NCBI GenBank assembly: GCA_049516155.1
Contig: JBEKTJ010000009.1
Coordinates: forward strand, 1-64,000
Source: Bog-159 sp049516155
GTDB lineage: Bacteria > Acidobacteriota > Terriglobia > Bryobacterales > Bryobacteraceae
Direction of reading: 5' to 3'
Length of the DNA: 64,000 nucleotides
Shown in pieces: positions 33,730-42,999 of this stretch. Position 1 is the stretch's first letter. Each line of letters begins with the position of its first letter. The notes beneath the pieces are model-generated. The model was given only the letters and a program-made list of their open reading frames with translations, made no database searches and had not been told where the DNA came from. Position numbers and translations under genes: made by a program.

Positions 33730-36369
33730 ATGCTACTGCTAGCCGGCCCTGCCGGGTCGGGCAAAACCTCCCGCATCTTAGAGCGGTTTCGCGATGCCGT
33801 GCGGCGGCGGGATTCCGGTGTGCGGCTGCTTACTCCCACCGCCACTATGGCGCAACATCTGCAAAATCAGGTAGCGCGCGAGGGATTTGTTTTCCAGCCT
33901 GGACTGGTCCAAACGCTGTCGCGGTTTGTGGATTCGTTCGCCGGGGACATGCCGCAGGTTACCGAACCGCTGCTCTACCTGATTGTCGAGGAGGCCGCTA
34001 GCCGCGTGAATCGGCCCGAGTTTGCACCGGTGGTCCGGCTGCCTGGATTCTGCGCGGCACTGGCGCGCGCAATGGGCGAGTTTTCGTCGGCCGGTTGCGA
34101 TGCCCAGCGACTGGCGAACAGCCTGGCGCGCAAGGCTGGTCTGGCGCCGTTGGGCGAAGCGTTTCTGGCGGTCTATCGCCAGGTCGAAAGCGAACTTAGC
34201 CGGCGCGGATTGGCGATGCGATCCCAACGCTTGGCGCAAGCTGCGGAGAAAATCACTGGCGCGGGCCTTCACGCGATTCACACCATCTGGCTGGACGGAT
34301 TCTATGCATTGCCCGATCCGGAACTGGCCGTTATCCGCGCAATGTGCCGCCATGCGGACGTGACCATCGCGCTTCCCACGGCGGAGACAACCGCACCCAC
34401 GCGCGAACGTTTGCTGGCTATGGGCTTCCAGGAGGAGGCCTGTTCGTGGGAGCGGACCCCACCGCCCGTTGAACTTTGCGAAGCGCCTTCGATCGAGCGC
34501 GAGGTGGACGAAATTGCGCGGCGTATCCTGGAGCAGACCGCCGCAGGACGGCCGTTTCGCGATATGGGAGTGATCGTGCGCAGCCCGGAGATTTACGAGC
34601 CGCTAATGCGCGCGACGCTGGACCGCTTCGGAATCCCGGCGCGATTTTATTTTGACGGCGAATTGTCGAAGCATGCGCTGGTGCGATATCTGACGGGAGT
34701 CGTCGATGCGATGCTCGGCGGATGGGATCACGCGGCAACATTGGCCGCTATCCGGTTGGCGCCGGGAATCGTGTGCGATAAATTCGATCTTGCGGTGCGT
34801 GAACGAATTCCAGGGCACGGGTTGGCTGCGCTACGGGCCTTAGCCGCCGACGCCGAGCCGGAGGTCTTGGGATTGCTTCAATCCCTCGAGAAACTGGAGG
34901 CATGGCTGGCGCTTTCGATCGCCCCGCTTGAGTGGGCTGCGCGGCTGCAAAGTTTGCCGGAATCGTTTGCGCCGCGGCAGCCGGAACCCGGAAGCCGCGA
35001 GAATGCAGCGATCGCGCGCGGCCAGGCAACGGTACTGGAACTCTTCGATGGAGCCATGCACGAAGCTGCGCAGATGCTGGGCGGGCGTCCCGTTGAACTG
35101 CGCCAATTTTGGCGCGCGGCGGAATCCGTTTTGCGGTTGACTCCGTTGCGCGTCGACGATGGACGCCGCAATGTCGTACACGTGCTGGGCGCCTACGAGG
35201 CCCGCCAGTGGCGCTTGCCCATCGTTTTCGTTTGCGGCTTGGCGGAAAAGCAGTTCCCGAAGTTCCACTCGCAGGATCCCTTCTTTCCGGAGGCGGCGCG
35301 CGCGCAGTTGAAGCAGGCGGGTGTGCGGCTGCGGACGGCGGCGGATTTCGAGGCTGATGAACGCTTCCTGTTCGATTCGGCGGTAACGCGCGCCACGGAG
35401 TTGCTGACGCTCAGCTATCCGCGGTACGATGCGCGCGGACAGCAGAATCTGCGGTCGCTATATCTAGATAGCGTGGCGGCGGCGCCGAGCGAGTGGAAAC
35501 CCGTACTGCCCCAGGCGGGACGGCCGAGCGGGATGGCGCGTCCGCCGGCGGCCATCTCCAGCCCGGACCTGCTGGAGCGTCTGGCGCAACGGCACAAGTC
35601 GTTCGGTGCGAGGTCGCTCGAAACGTATCTGCAGTGCGCGTTTCAGTTTTTCGGCCGCGATACGTTGCATTTGCGAGCTGCCCCAGTGCGTCCGGAAAAG
35701 CGGCTCGACTTTCTGACGCAGGGCATCGTCGTTCACGCCGTGCTAGCGGATCTTCACAGCGATCCGGGGCGCCTGGACGAAGTCTTCGACGCGGTCTTCG
35801 CGCGCGTCTGCGATGAGCGGCGAATACCAGAGAGTTATCGCACGGAAGCTTGCCGCCTGCGTATGTTGGCCGATTTGCAAGCGCTGGTGGAGGACCCCGG
35901 TTGGTTGCAAGGCAGCGAAATCAGGACAGAGCAGAAGTTCCGCTACAAGCTTGGCGAAGATTTGGAAATCAGCGGTCGTATCGACCGGATCGACGTTAAC
36001 CCGGTTGGCGGCGCGACCGTGATCGACTACAAATACAGCGGCGAGCAGAATATCCGGAATCTTGTCGGAAATCAAAATGTTCTGCAGCCGCAGCTCTACA
36101 TGCTGGCCCTGCAGCGCTGCTTCGAGTTGCGTCCCGAAGGCATGTCGTATTGGGGTTTCAAGGGCGGCGTTCGACGCACCCCCCTGGTCCAGTTTGACGA
36201 ACAGCCAACTATTGAGACGACGCTGCGCATAGTGGGTGAAGTGCGCGCGGGCCGTGTGGAACCGCACCCGGCCGAGCCCGACAAATGCCGGCTGTGCGAT
36301 TTTCGCGATGTCTGCCGGTTTGAGATCGCCGCCCCCGCTCTGGCCGAGGGAGCCGCCACTTGGGACTGA
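33730..36369 (+). CDS. addB: AddB-like helicase-nuclease subunit
   Basis: The 879-residue protein has a Walker A near its N-terminus (LLAGPAGSGKTSRIL) followed by an inactive-helicase-like body (LLTPTATMAQHLQNQV). The C-terminal nuclease has GIVVHAVLADLH, then GRIDRIDVNP and VIDYKYSG (PD-(D/E)XK). Four cysteines (YLQCAFQFF, and C-x2-C-x5-C in CRLCDFRDVC) can hold the AddB iron-sulfur cluster. With AddA it processes DNA double-strand ends for RecA loading. The start at 33730 lies just before Walker A; upstream frame sequence is antisense to the ORF6N gene. The 3' end overlaps addA. Confidence 0.9.
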   Translation: MLLLAGPAGSGKTSRILERFRDAVRRRDSGVRLLTPTATMAQHLQNQVAREGFVFQPGLVQTLSRFVDSFAGDMPQVTEPLLYLIVEEAASRVNRPEFAPVVRLPGFCAALARAMGEFSSAGCDAQRLANSLARKAGLAPLGEAFLAVYRQVESELSRRGLAMRSQRLAQAAEKITGAGLHAIHTIWLDGFYALPDPELAVIRAMCRHADVTIALPTAETTAPTRERLLAMGFQEEACSWERTPPPVELCEAPSIEREVDEIARRILEQTAAGRPFRDMGVIVRSPEIYEPLMRATLDRFGIPARFYFDGELSKHALVRYLTGVVDAMLGGWDHAATLAAIRLAPGIVCDKFDLAVRERIPGHGLAALRALAADAEPEVLGLLQSLEKLEAWLALSIAPLEWAARLQSLPESFAPRQPEPGSRENAAIARGQATVLELFDGAMHEAAQMLGGRPVELRQFWRAAESVLRLTPLRVDDGRRNVVHVLGAYEARQWRLPIVFVCGLAEKQFPKFHSQDPFFPEAARAQLKQAGVRLRTAADFEADERFLFDSAVTRATELLTLSYPRYDARGQQNLRSLYLDSVAAAPSEWKPVLPQAGRPSGMARPPAAISSPDLLERLAQRHKSFGARSLETYLQCAFQFFGRDTLHLRAAPVRPEKRLDFLTQGIVVHAVLADLHSDPGRLDEVFDAVFARVCDERRIPESYRTEACRLRMLADLQALVEDPGWLQGSEIRTEQKFRYKLGEDLEISGRIDRIDVNPVGGATVIDYKYSGEQNIRNLVGNQNVLQPQLYMLALQRCFELRPEGMSYWGFKGGVRRTPLVQFDEQPTIETTLRIVGEVRAGRVEPHPAEPDKCRLCDFRDVCRFEIAAPALAEGAATWD

Positions 36370-39300
36370 CAACCCGGCAGTTGGAAGCCGTCGCGGTCGA
36401 GGAGAGCCCACGAGACACATGCGTGGTGGCGGGCCCTGGCTCCGGCAAGACCACCGTGCTGGTCGCGCATTTCGAACGCCTGGTAGATAGCGGCGTGGAT
36501 CCGTTGCGCATTCTGGCGATCACCTTCACCGATAAGGCCGCCAACAACATGCGTGAAAGGCTGGCACGCGTGTTCCACGAACGCGCGGAGATTCGCGGGA
36601 AGCTGGAGCGGGCTTACGTTTCTACGGTGCATGGGTTCTGTGCGCGCCTGTTGAAGGAGAACGCCGTATTTGCGGGTCTCGATCCCGAATTCTATGTGAT
36701 GGACGAGCGCGAATCCGCGCGCGAACAACGCCGCGCCATCGACGAAGTGTTAGATGGCATGTTCCGGGAACAGCCCGATCGCATGCGCGCACTGATGCGC
36801 GGCCTTGTGGCCTACGACGTGGCGGATGAAGTGCTCGACGCGTATGACGCGATTCGTGCGGCGGGCGTCAAAATCGGCGGTCTGCCGGGTTTCGCCGCGC
36901 CGCCCGAAGTGGACATCCTGGCGGTGATCGACGAAGTGCGCAACATGCGTCCGCCTAGTTGGAACTTCGATCAAGAGGCGCACCTGCAAGAAGCGCAGCG
37001 CTGGGTGAAGCGGATTGCGGCCGCATTGCCGGACGGCCCGGAAGCGACCTTACGCGCCATGCGGTCGTTCACCTGCGAGTTACGGAAGTTGAAGCACGGC
37101 CAGCGCGCACGCGAACTGTTCAAGCTGCTAAAGGATGAGTTGCTCCCCGAATTGGAGTACTCGCTCGTCACCGAATTTTACGCCGCCGAGCGCGCCACCG
37201 TTTTCGAATTATTCGCGCGCTTCGATGGTCTGTACCGCGAGCGCAAGCGGCAATCCGGCGGACTCGATTACGACGACCTTGAAGAGTACGCTGTACGCTT
37301 GCTGGAGGATCGTCCGGAAGTCCGGCGCCGCCTGCAAAACCAATTCGACCAAGTGCTGATGGACGAGTTCCAGGACACCAATGGCCGCCAGGCACGGCTG
37401 CTGGAATTGCTGCGTCCGGCGGACCGCTTCTATGCAGTGGGCGATATTAACCAGTCGATCTACGGTTTCCGGCACGCCGAGCCACGGGTGTTCAGCGATT
37501 ATCGCGACGGGGTAGCGACCGGCGGCGGGCGCTTGGTGGAACTGGTCGAGAACTTCCGCAGCCGTCCCGAGATTCTGCTTGCAGTGGAGAAAGTGGTTGC
37601 CGGCGCGGAAGGCGTCGAGGCGCGACGGTTGGTGGCGGGCTTATCGTTTACGGACAAGGCAGAGGCGCCGGTCGAGGCGATTGCGGCGGACACGCCGGAA
37701 CTGGAAGCACAGTGGGTGGCCGCGCGCATTTTGGGATTCGAAGGCCAATTGCAGTTGCGCAAAGGAGCCGCGACGTTCCGGGATTTCGCCTTGCTGGTGC
37801 GTAACTCTGAGGCGATCGAGGAGTTCACACGCGCTTTCGACGAGGCCGGGATTCCGTATCTGGTGAACCGGGGAAAAGGGTTTTACGAGACGCGCGAAGT
37901 GGTGGACTTGATGCATCTGCTGCGGGTGCTGTCGAATCCACTGGATCAAATCAGCATGGCGGCGGTGCTGCGGTCGCCGTTCGTAGGGGCTTCCGACGAG
38001 GATTTGTTGCGCCTCTTTGGATCGCAGAAGAGTGTCGAGACGAGTCTCGACACGGCACGTACGAGTGCGTGCGCTACGTTTTTCGATCGGTTGGCGCGCT
38101 GGCGTGCAACGCGCGACTATACCGCAATCGACCAGTTGCTGCTGCGGGCGATGGACGAGTGTGGCTACCAGTGCCCCAGTGGGCCGCGCGGCGCGGCCAA
38201 TATCGAAAAGTTTCTGGCGCAAGCGCGGGCTGCCAGCACGCACCAAACCCTTGCGGAATTCGTGGCGGAAATCGAGATTCTACGGGAATCCAAGCCGCGC
38301 GAACCGGATGCACCGCCGGAAGATTCGGCCAACGCGGTGAAGATCATGACTGTGCATGCGGCTAAGGGGCTGGAGTTTCCGATCGTGTTTCTGGCGGCGA
38401 TGCACAAGGGAATCGATGCGGACCCTGGGGCGATTTCGTTTTCGCCGCGCGTGGGGCTGGGTGCGCGCTGGCGCCATCCGTTGGGCCGAACCGGAAAAGA
38501 CGATACGAAGGACGACGCGTTCCAGCACGCCATCCGGCTGGAGCTTAAGCAGCGCGAAAAGGAAGAAGGCAACCGGCTGCTGTACGTGGCCATGACCCGT
38601 GCCGAAGAGCACCTGGCGCTGTCGTTTTCGACTAATGGAAAGAAGCCGCAGAACTGGGCGGCCGTGGTGGTTGAACGCTTGCCCGTGCGAAACGTCACTG
38701 AAAGGCCGGAAGGCCTGGCGCCGCGCGAACGCGATGAGCCGGCTGCCTCCGTTCAGTTCCTGCAACGGCCCACCGTGGCGGAGCAGCACGATTCACAAGC
38801 CAACGTGACCTCCGTCGCCATGTTTGCCGATTGCCCCCGGCGTTACTACCTCTCGCGCTACCTGGGATTCGAAGCCGCTGGTGGGGCAGGCATTCAGCCT
38901 ACCGGCCGTCTGCCAGGAGATCTTAGCGCCAGTGAGTTTGGTATGCAGGTGCACGCCTTGCTGGCAGGCGCATCCGTAGAGTCACCCGATCCCGAAGCCG
39001 CCAAACTGGCCGACGCGTTTCGAAAAAGCGCGCTAGGCCGGTGCGCGGCCACTGCGACTACTATCGAGCGCGAATTCGATTTCCTTATGGAAGTGGAGAA
39101 TCTGGTCCTGCGCGGCCAGATCGACCTGTGGTTTGAAGACCGCGGCAAGACCGTGCTGGTGGATTACAAGACCGATCGAGTCAACGCCGCCGAAGCGCCG
39201 ACCCATGCGAAGCAATACGCGCTTCAGTTGCGCCTGTACGCGCTGGCGCTGGAGCGCCTCAATGGGCGCGCGCCGGATGAGGCATACATTTATTTTCTGC

Positions 39301-39503
39301 GGCCGAACACGGCCATCCCGGTGGATCTGCGGCCTTCCCTATTCGACTCGCCCGAAGCAGCCGTCCGCGAGTTTCGCGAAGCGCAGGGACGCCTGGATTT
39401 TCCTCTGCGCGAGGGTGAGCACTGCCGCGCCTGCCCGCATTTCACCCGCCTATGCCCGGCGCGGCTTGCGTTTGCCGCTCCCGCCGCTCCCACCCGGGCT
39501 TGA
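36360..39503 (+). CDS. addA: AddA/UvrD-type helicase-nuclease subunit
   Basis: The 1047-residue protein begins with TTG at 36360, overlapping the addB stop by ten bases. Helicase motifs are complete: LTTRQLEAVAV, Walker A VAGPGSGKTT, ILAITFTDKAANNMRERL, Walker B VLMDEFQDTNGRQ, GDINQSIYGFRHA and TVHAAKGLEFPIVFLA with YVAMTRAEEHLAL. The C-terminal nuclease has LRGQIDLWFED and VLVDYKTDRV with the catalytic Asp and Lys. AddAB acts as RecBCD does elsewhere. The last 62 bases overlap the convergent dehydratase gene. Confidence 0.94.
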   Translation: MGLTTRQLEAVAVEESPRDTCVVAGPGSGKTTVLVAHFERLVDSGVDPLRILAITFTDKAANNMRERLARVFHERAEIRGKLERAYVSTVHGFCARLLKENAVFAGLDPEFYVMDERESAREQRRAIDEVLDGMFREQPDRMRALMRGLVAYDVADEVLDAYDAIRAAGVKIGGLPGFAAPPEVDILAVIDEVRNMRPPSWNFDQEAHLQEAQRWVKRIAAALPDGPEATLRAMRSFTCELRKLKHGQRARELFKLLKDELLPELEYSLVTEFYAAERATVFELFARFDGLYRERKRQSGGLDYDDLEEYAVRLLEDRPEVRRRLQNQFDQVLMDEFQDTNGRQARLLELLRPADRFYAVGDINQSIYGFRHAEPRVFSDYRDGVATGGGRLVELVENFRSRPEILLAVEKVVAGAEGVEARRLVAGLSFTDKAEAPVEAIAADTPELEAQWVAARILGFEGQLQLRKGAATFRDFALLVRNSEAIEEFTRAFDEAGIPYLVNRGKGFYETREVVDLMHLLRVLSNPLDQISMAAVLRSPFVGASDEDLLRLFGSQKSVETSLDTARTSACATFFDRLARWRATRDYTAIDQLLLRAMDECGYQCPSGPRGAANIEKFLAQARAASTHQTLAEFVAEIEILRESKPREPDAPPEDSANAVKIMTVHAAKGLEFPIVFLAAMHKGIDADPGAISFSPRVGLGARWRHPLGRTGKDDTKDDAFQHAIRLELKQREKEEGNRLLYVAMTRAEEHLALSFSTNGKKPQNWAAVVVERLPVRNVTERPEGLAPRERDEPAASVQFLQRPTVAEQHDSQANVTSVAMFADCPRRYYLSRYLGFEAAGGAGIQPTGRLPGDLSASEFGMQVHALLAGASVESPDPEAAKLADAFRKSALGRCAATATTIEREFDFLMEVENLVLRGQIDLWFEDRGKTVLVDYKTDRVNAAEAPTHAKQYALQLRLYALALERLNGRAPDEAYIYFLRPNTAIPVDLRPSLFDSPEAAVREFREAQGRLDFPLREGEHCRACPHFTRLCPARLAFAAPAAPTRA

Positions 39504-40617
39504 ATAGCGGCAGGTAGTTCTCCTGTTGGTACGGATGTTTCAGGATCTCTTCGATGTTCAGATCGATGCCCAGCCCCGGCCGGTCCGACACCTCGATGTA
39601 GCCGTCGACTTGATGCACCGGGTGCGTGACAATGTCCCGCTCCCACGGTTCGTTGAACTCGTCGAATAGCTCATGAATGAAGAAATTGGGAATGGAGGCG
39701 TTGAGTTGCACGCACGCCGCCGAACAAACCGGCCCCTGCGCGCTGTGCGGCGCGATGACGCCGAAATGCGCGTCCACCATGTCCGCGATTTTTCGCGCGG
39801 CAAAAAGTCCGCCCAGGTTCAGCGGCTCCGGCTGCAGGATATTCACGACCTCGTGCTTGAGCAATTCCGCGAACTGCTGCTTGGTCGACAGGCTCTCGCC
39901 GGTGGCGATGGGCACCGGACTGCGGCGCGCCACTTCCACCATAGCCGGAATGTTGGTGTGCGCCACAGGCTCCTCGAACCACGTGGGCCGGAATTGATGG
40001 ATGGCTTCGGCGAACTCCACAGCGGTCGCCACGTTGAAGCGGCAGTGCGCTTCGATTAGCAGGTCTACCGGCGGTCCCACGGCGTCGCGAACCGCGCGGA
40101 TGATATCCACCGCCAGGTCGAAATCATAGCGCGAAAGATAGCGCCAGCTTGAGCCGAACGGATCGAACTTGAGCGCCGTGTAGCCGCGCGCGGCCACCAA
40201 CTTGGCTTTGGCGGCAAAACTCTCCGGTGTGCGCGGGCCGCGATACCAGCCATTGGCGTACGCGCGCAGCTTCTCGTGGCACTGGCCGCCCCACAGGTTG
40301 TAGATGGGCTGATTGCAGGCCTTGCCAATGATGTCCCACAGCGCGATCTCGATGGCCGCCACCGCGCACATGTGGATCTGCGCGCCCTCCGTATACACAT
40401 CGCGAATCAGGCGCTGCGAAATGTTCTCCACCTGGAATGGATCCATCCCCATCACCAGCGGCTTCAACTCGTGAATGGCGGTCTCCACGGTTTTGCCGAA
40501 ACAGTTCACCGTGCCTTCGCCCACACCGTACACGCCTTCGTCCGTGGAGACCTTGGCGAACACCCAGTTCTTCCAGGGATTGCCGGCGATGTACGTGTCG
40601 ATGGCGGTGATTCTCAT
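39442..40617 (-). CDS. Enolase-superfamily sugar-acid dehydratase (galactonate dehydratase-like)
   Basis: The 391-residue protein belongs to the mandelate racemase branch. The N-terminal capping domain (MRITAIDTYIAGNPW, VGEGTVNCFGKTVETAIHEL) leads into a barrel with IALWDIIGKACNQPIYNLWGG, metal ligands in DLLIEAHCRF, WFEEPV and PIATGES, and the general-base His in VIAPHSAQGPVCSAA. That His position and the HS-x-x-G-P segment resemble galactonate/gluconate dehydratases. Substrate is not fixed by sequence. The start at 40617 is preferred; a frame extends 27 bases upstream. The 3' end overlaps addA on the other strand. Confidence 0.88.
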   Translation of the reverse strand: MRITAIDTYIAGNPWKNWVFAKVSTDEGVYGVGEGTVNCFGKTVETAIHELKPLVMGMDPFQVENISQRLIRDVYTEGAQIHMCAVAAIEIALWDIIGKACNQPIYNLWGGQCHEKLRAYANGWYRGPRTPESFAAKAKLVAARGYTALKFDPFGSSWRYLSRYDFDLAVDIIRAVRDAVGPPVDLLIEAHCRFNVATAVEFAEAIHQFRPTWFEEPVAHTNIPAMVEVARRSPVPIATGESLSTKQQFAELLKHEVVNILQPEPLNLGGLFAARKIADMVDAHFGVIAPHSAQGPVCSAACVQLNASIPNFFIHELFDEFNEPWERDIVTHPVHQVDGYIEVSDRPGLGIDLNIEEILKHPYQQENYLPLFKPGWERRERQTQAAPGIGG

Positions 40618-40683
40618 GAAAGGGATTGTACTATAATGCGCCAACGGGGGGTCCCCCTGCGGCCATCGCGAACGCCTTTCATC

Positions 40684-41079
40684 TCAGGCTAGTTCGTCGC
40701 CTCCCCCACCCATTACTCGCCGGACTTCGATTGGCATATTCAAGCGCAACCCGCCCGGACCCGGCGCTGCCGACCAGATGGCGGCGATCTCACAGGCCCG
40801 TTTCGCGCTTTCGACATCCACCATCAAATAGCCAGCCAGGAATTCTTTCGATTCCGGGAACACGCCGTCGGTGATCGGCGCGCCGGCTTTGCCCGCTCTC
40901 ACCACCTTGGCCTGATCCGGCATTGCCAGGCCTTCCGACGCCACAAACTCTCCGGAATCGCTGAGCGTCTTATCGATGCCCTTCACAAACGCGATGTTCG
41001 CTTCGATGTCCTTTTGGGACCAGTCGCCAAAAACCGCATAGCCCGCTTTCGGGATGTGCATCATCAGAATGTATTTCAT
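40684..41079 (-). CDS. YCII-related (DGPF) protein
   Basis: The 131-residue protein starts at 41079 after AAAGGAG. It shows the YCII/DGPF fold: MKYILMMHIPKAGYA, LSDSGEFVASEGLAMPDQA, a P-x-x-D-G-x-F segment (PITDGVFPESKEFLAGYLMV) and VESAKRACEIAAIW. The family is of unknown function and often lies with VOC proteins or ECF sigma factors; here a VOC gene is 20 bases upstream on the same strand. Confidence 0.9.
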   Translation of the reverse strand: MKYILMMHIPKAGYAVFGDWSQKDIEANIAFVKGIDKTLSDSGEFVASEGLAMPDQAKVVRAGKAGAPITDGVFPESKEFLAGYLMVDVESAKRACEIAAIWSAAPGPGGLRLNMPIEVRRVMGGGGDELA

Positions 41080-41099
41080 GTGCCTGGCTCCTTTCGATA

Positions 41100-41513
41100 C
41101 TAGCCGTTCTTCGCTGCTGTAAACATCCATCGGACCCCGAATTTGTCGTTCAGTGCTCCGTAAACGCCAAAGAACATCTCTTTCAGTGGGTCGGTCACTT
41201 CAGCGTCATCGGAGAGTTTATCGAAAAGAGTCTTCAACTCCTGGAACGTTCCTCCGCTAAGGAAAAGACAAACCGTGTTGCCGCGAATGGGAGTCTGGTC
41301 AAGCCGTAGCCAGTCCGATGCCGAAATTTCCAGATTCCCGGTCCGGAGTCGTGCATTGATGGTTTTGTTCAACTGGACCGGCGGCATCTGATCCTTTGCC
41401 GGAGAATCCTTCACTTTCGTGACAGTCAATTCTCCGCCGAAACAGGATTGGTAAAACTCCATTGCCTGACGGCAATCGCCGTCGAACAAAAGGTAGGGCG
41501 TTAATGTTGTCAT
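41100..41513 (-). CDS. VOC-family protein (PhnB/3-dmu-like)
   Basis: The 137-residue protein has a PhnB-like glyoxalase fold: TLTPYLLFDGDCRQAMEFYQ, SCFGGELTVTKVKD, INARLRTGNLEISASDW and the end DPLKEMFFGVYGALNDKFGV with RWMF. These small proteins have no assigned reaction. An in-frame ATG at 41552 would add 13 residues; the start at 41513 fits the family better. Pairing with YCII downstream is typical. Confidence 0.88.
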   Translation of the reverse strand: MTTLTPYLLFDGDCRQAMEFYQSCFGGELTVTKVKDSPAKDQMPPVQLNKTINARLRTGNLEISASDWLRLDQTPIRGNTVCLFLSGGTFQELKTLFDKLSDDAEVTDPLKEMFFGVYGALNDKFGVRWMFTAAKNG

Positions 41514-41599
41514 TTCATTTTGCTCGTATTTTCTGAATCCTAGCGTCTTCATGGAGTAGTCGGAGCCGTGGCGGCGTTCTCTACATCCCTCGCAAAATA

Positions 41600-42991
41600 T
41601 CAAAACTGGAAATATACGAACGGGATCGACGCGTCAATGACGCCGAATACTTCGATGCAGAAGAACATCAGCGCCAGCGCGGAAGCGTAGGCCAGCATGG
41701 GCGCCTTCAAGATACGCTCGAAGAATTCGAACCTCTCCTCCACGAGCGCCAGCACGAGCGCAACGGTTATCAGTTCGATGTGCCATGCCGCGAGCAGCAG
41801 GTGTCCATGTCCGCGAAACATCTGGCGGAGGATCTGCAGACTCTGGGGAAGGTCGGCAGCCCGGAAGAAAACCCAACCGATCATAACCAGCGCGAAGGTG
41901 GCGATAGCTTTCAACGGATAGAGCCAATTCCAATCCTCACGCACCGGCCGGTTGCCGCGAAAGACTCGCTCCAGGCTGAGCAGCGCGCCATGGTACCCTC
42001 CCCAGATGACGAAGTTCCAGCTCGCGCCGTGCCATAGTCCGCCGAGTAGCATGGTGAGCATCAAGTTGCGGTAGGTCATCCAGCGTCCCTCCCGGTTGCC
42101 GCCCAGGGGGATATAAAGATAGTCGCGCAGCCAGGTGGATAGCGAGATGTGCCAGCGGCGCCAGAAGTCCGTGATGCTGGCGGCCAGGTACGGCCGGCGG
42201 AAGTTTACCGGGAAGTGGAATCCCAGCAATTTCGCCATGCCGATGGCCATGTCGGTGTAGCCCGAAAAATCGAAGTAGATCTGCATGCCGAACGCCACTA
42301 CTCCGCTCCAGGCGGTCAGCCCGCCTGGATTTCCGGACACGTTCTTGAAATAATCGTTGGCCACTTTGGCGAACTGATCGGCGAAGGCCATCTTCTTGGT
42401 AAGGCCGAGCGCCATTAATAGGATGCCGCGCGAGACATCCGCGGATGAGGGCGGCTGCCAGTGCCAGAGATCGTTAAAGAAATTGCGCGCGCGCACGATA
42501 GGTCCCGCCACCAGTTGCGGAAAGAAGCAGATGAACAGCGCATAGTCGATGGGATTGTGCACGGCCTGCTGCTCGCCGCGATACACATCCACTACGTACG
42601 ACATGCTTTGAAAAGTGTGGAAGCTGATCCCCAGCGGCAGCACGATATTCAAATAGAACGCATCGGCGCGCTTGTCCAGCACCCACGCCAGGTTGCTCCC
42701 CAGGAAGTTGTAGAACTTGAAGAAGCCCAGAAAGCCGAGGTTCGCGCACAAGCTCAGGATCAGGACCGCTTTCCGGCGCGGCCCTGGTGGAATTTTCTCG
42801 AGCCAGATACCCGCCGTATAATCGATTACCGTCAAAGTCAGCAACAGCGGAATGAATCTGTAATTCCAGCTCCCGTAGAAGAAGTAACTGGCGGCCAGCA
42901 GGATATACTTGCGGAGGGCGCGCGGGCTCGCGTAGAAAAGCGCCAGCACCACGGCGAGAAACAAAAAGAAATGTGTGGTGTTGAAGAGCAT
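41600..42991 (-). CDS. MBOAT-family membrane O-acyltransferase
   Basis: The 463-residue integral membrane protein follows the AlgI-like branch of MBOAT. It starts MLFNTTHFFLFLAVVLALFY and shows GISFHTFQSMSYVVDVYRGE, the LVAGPIVRARNFFNDL segment, FDFSGYTDMAIGMAKLLGF, RRWHISLSTWLRDYLYIPLG and the catalytic His in LLGGLWHGASWNFVIWGGYH. These enzymes transfer acetyl or acyl groups to extracellular polysaccharide or lipid. Its partner, an SGNH-type protein, is encoded eight bases upstream on the same strand. Confidence 0.93.
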   Translation of the reverse strand: MLFNTTHFFLFLAVVLALFYASPRALRKYILLAASYFFYGSWNYRFIPLLLTLTVIDYTAGIWLEKIPPGPRRKAVLILSLCANLGFLGFFKFYNFLGSNLAWVLDKRADAFYLNIVLPLGISFHTFQSMSYVVDVYRGEQQAVHNPIDYALFICFFPQLVAGPIVRARNFFNDLWHWQPPSSADVSRGILLMALGLTKKMAFADQFAKVANDYFKNVSGNPGGLTAWSGVVAFGMQIYFDFSGYTDMAIGMAKLLGFHFPVNFRRPYLAASITDFWRRWHISLSTWLRDYLYIPLGGNREGRWMTYRNLMLTMLLGGLWHGASWNFVIWGGYHGALLSLERVFRGNRPVREDWNWLYPLKAIATFALVMIGWVFFRAADLPQSLQILRQMFRGHGHLLLAAWHIELITVALVLALVEERFEFFERILKAPMLAYASALALMFFCIEVFGVIDASIPFVYFQF

Positions 42992-42999
42992 CGGTCAAA

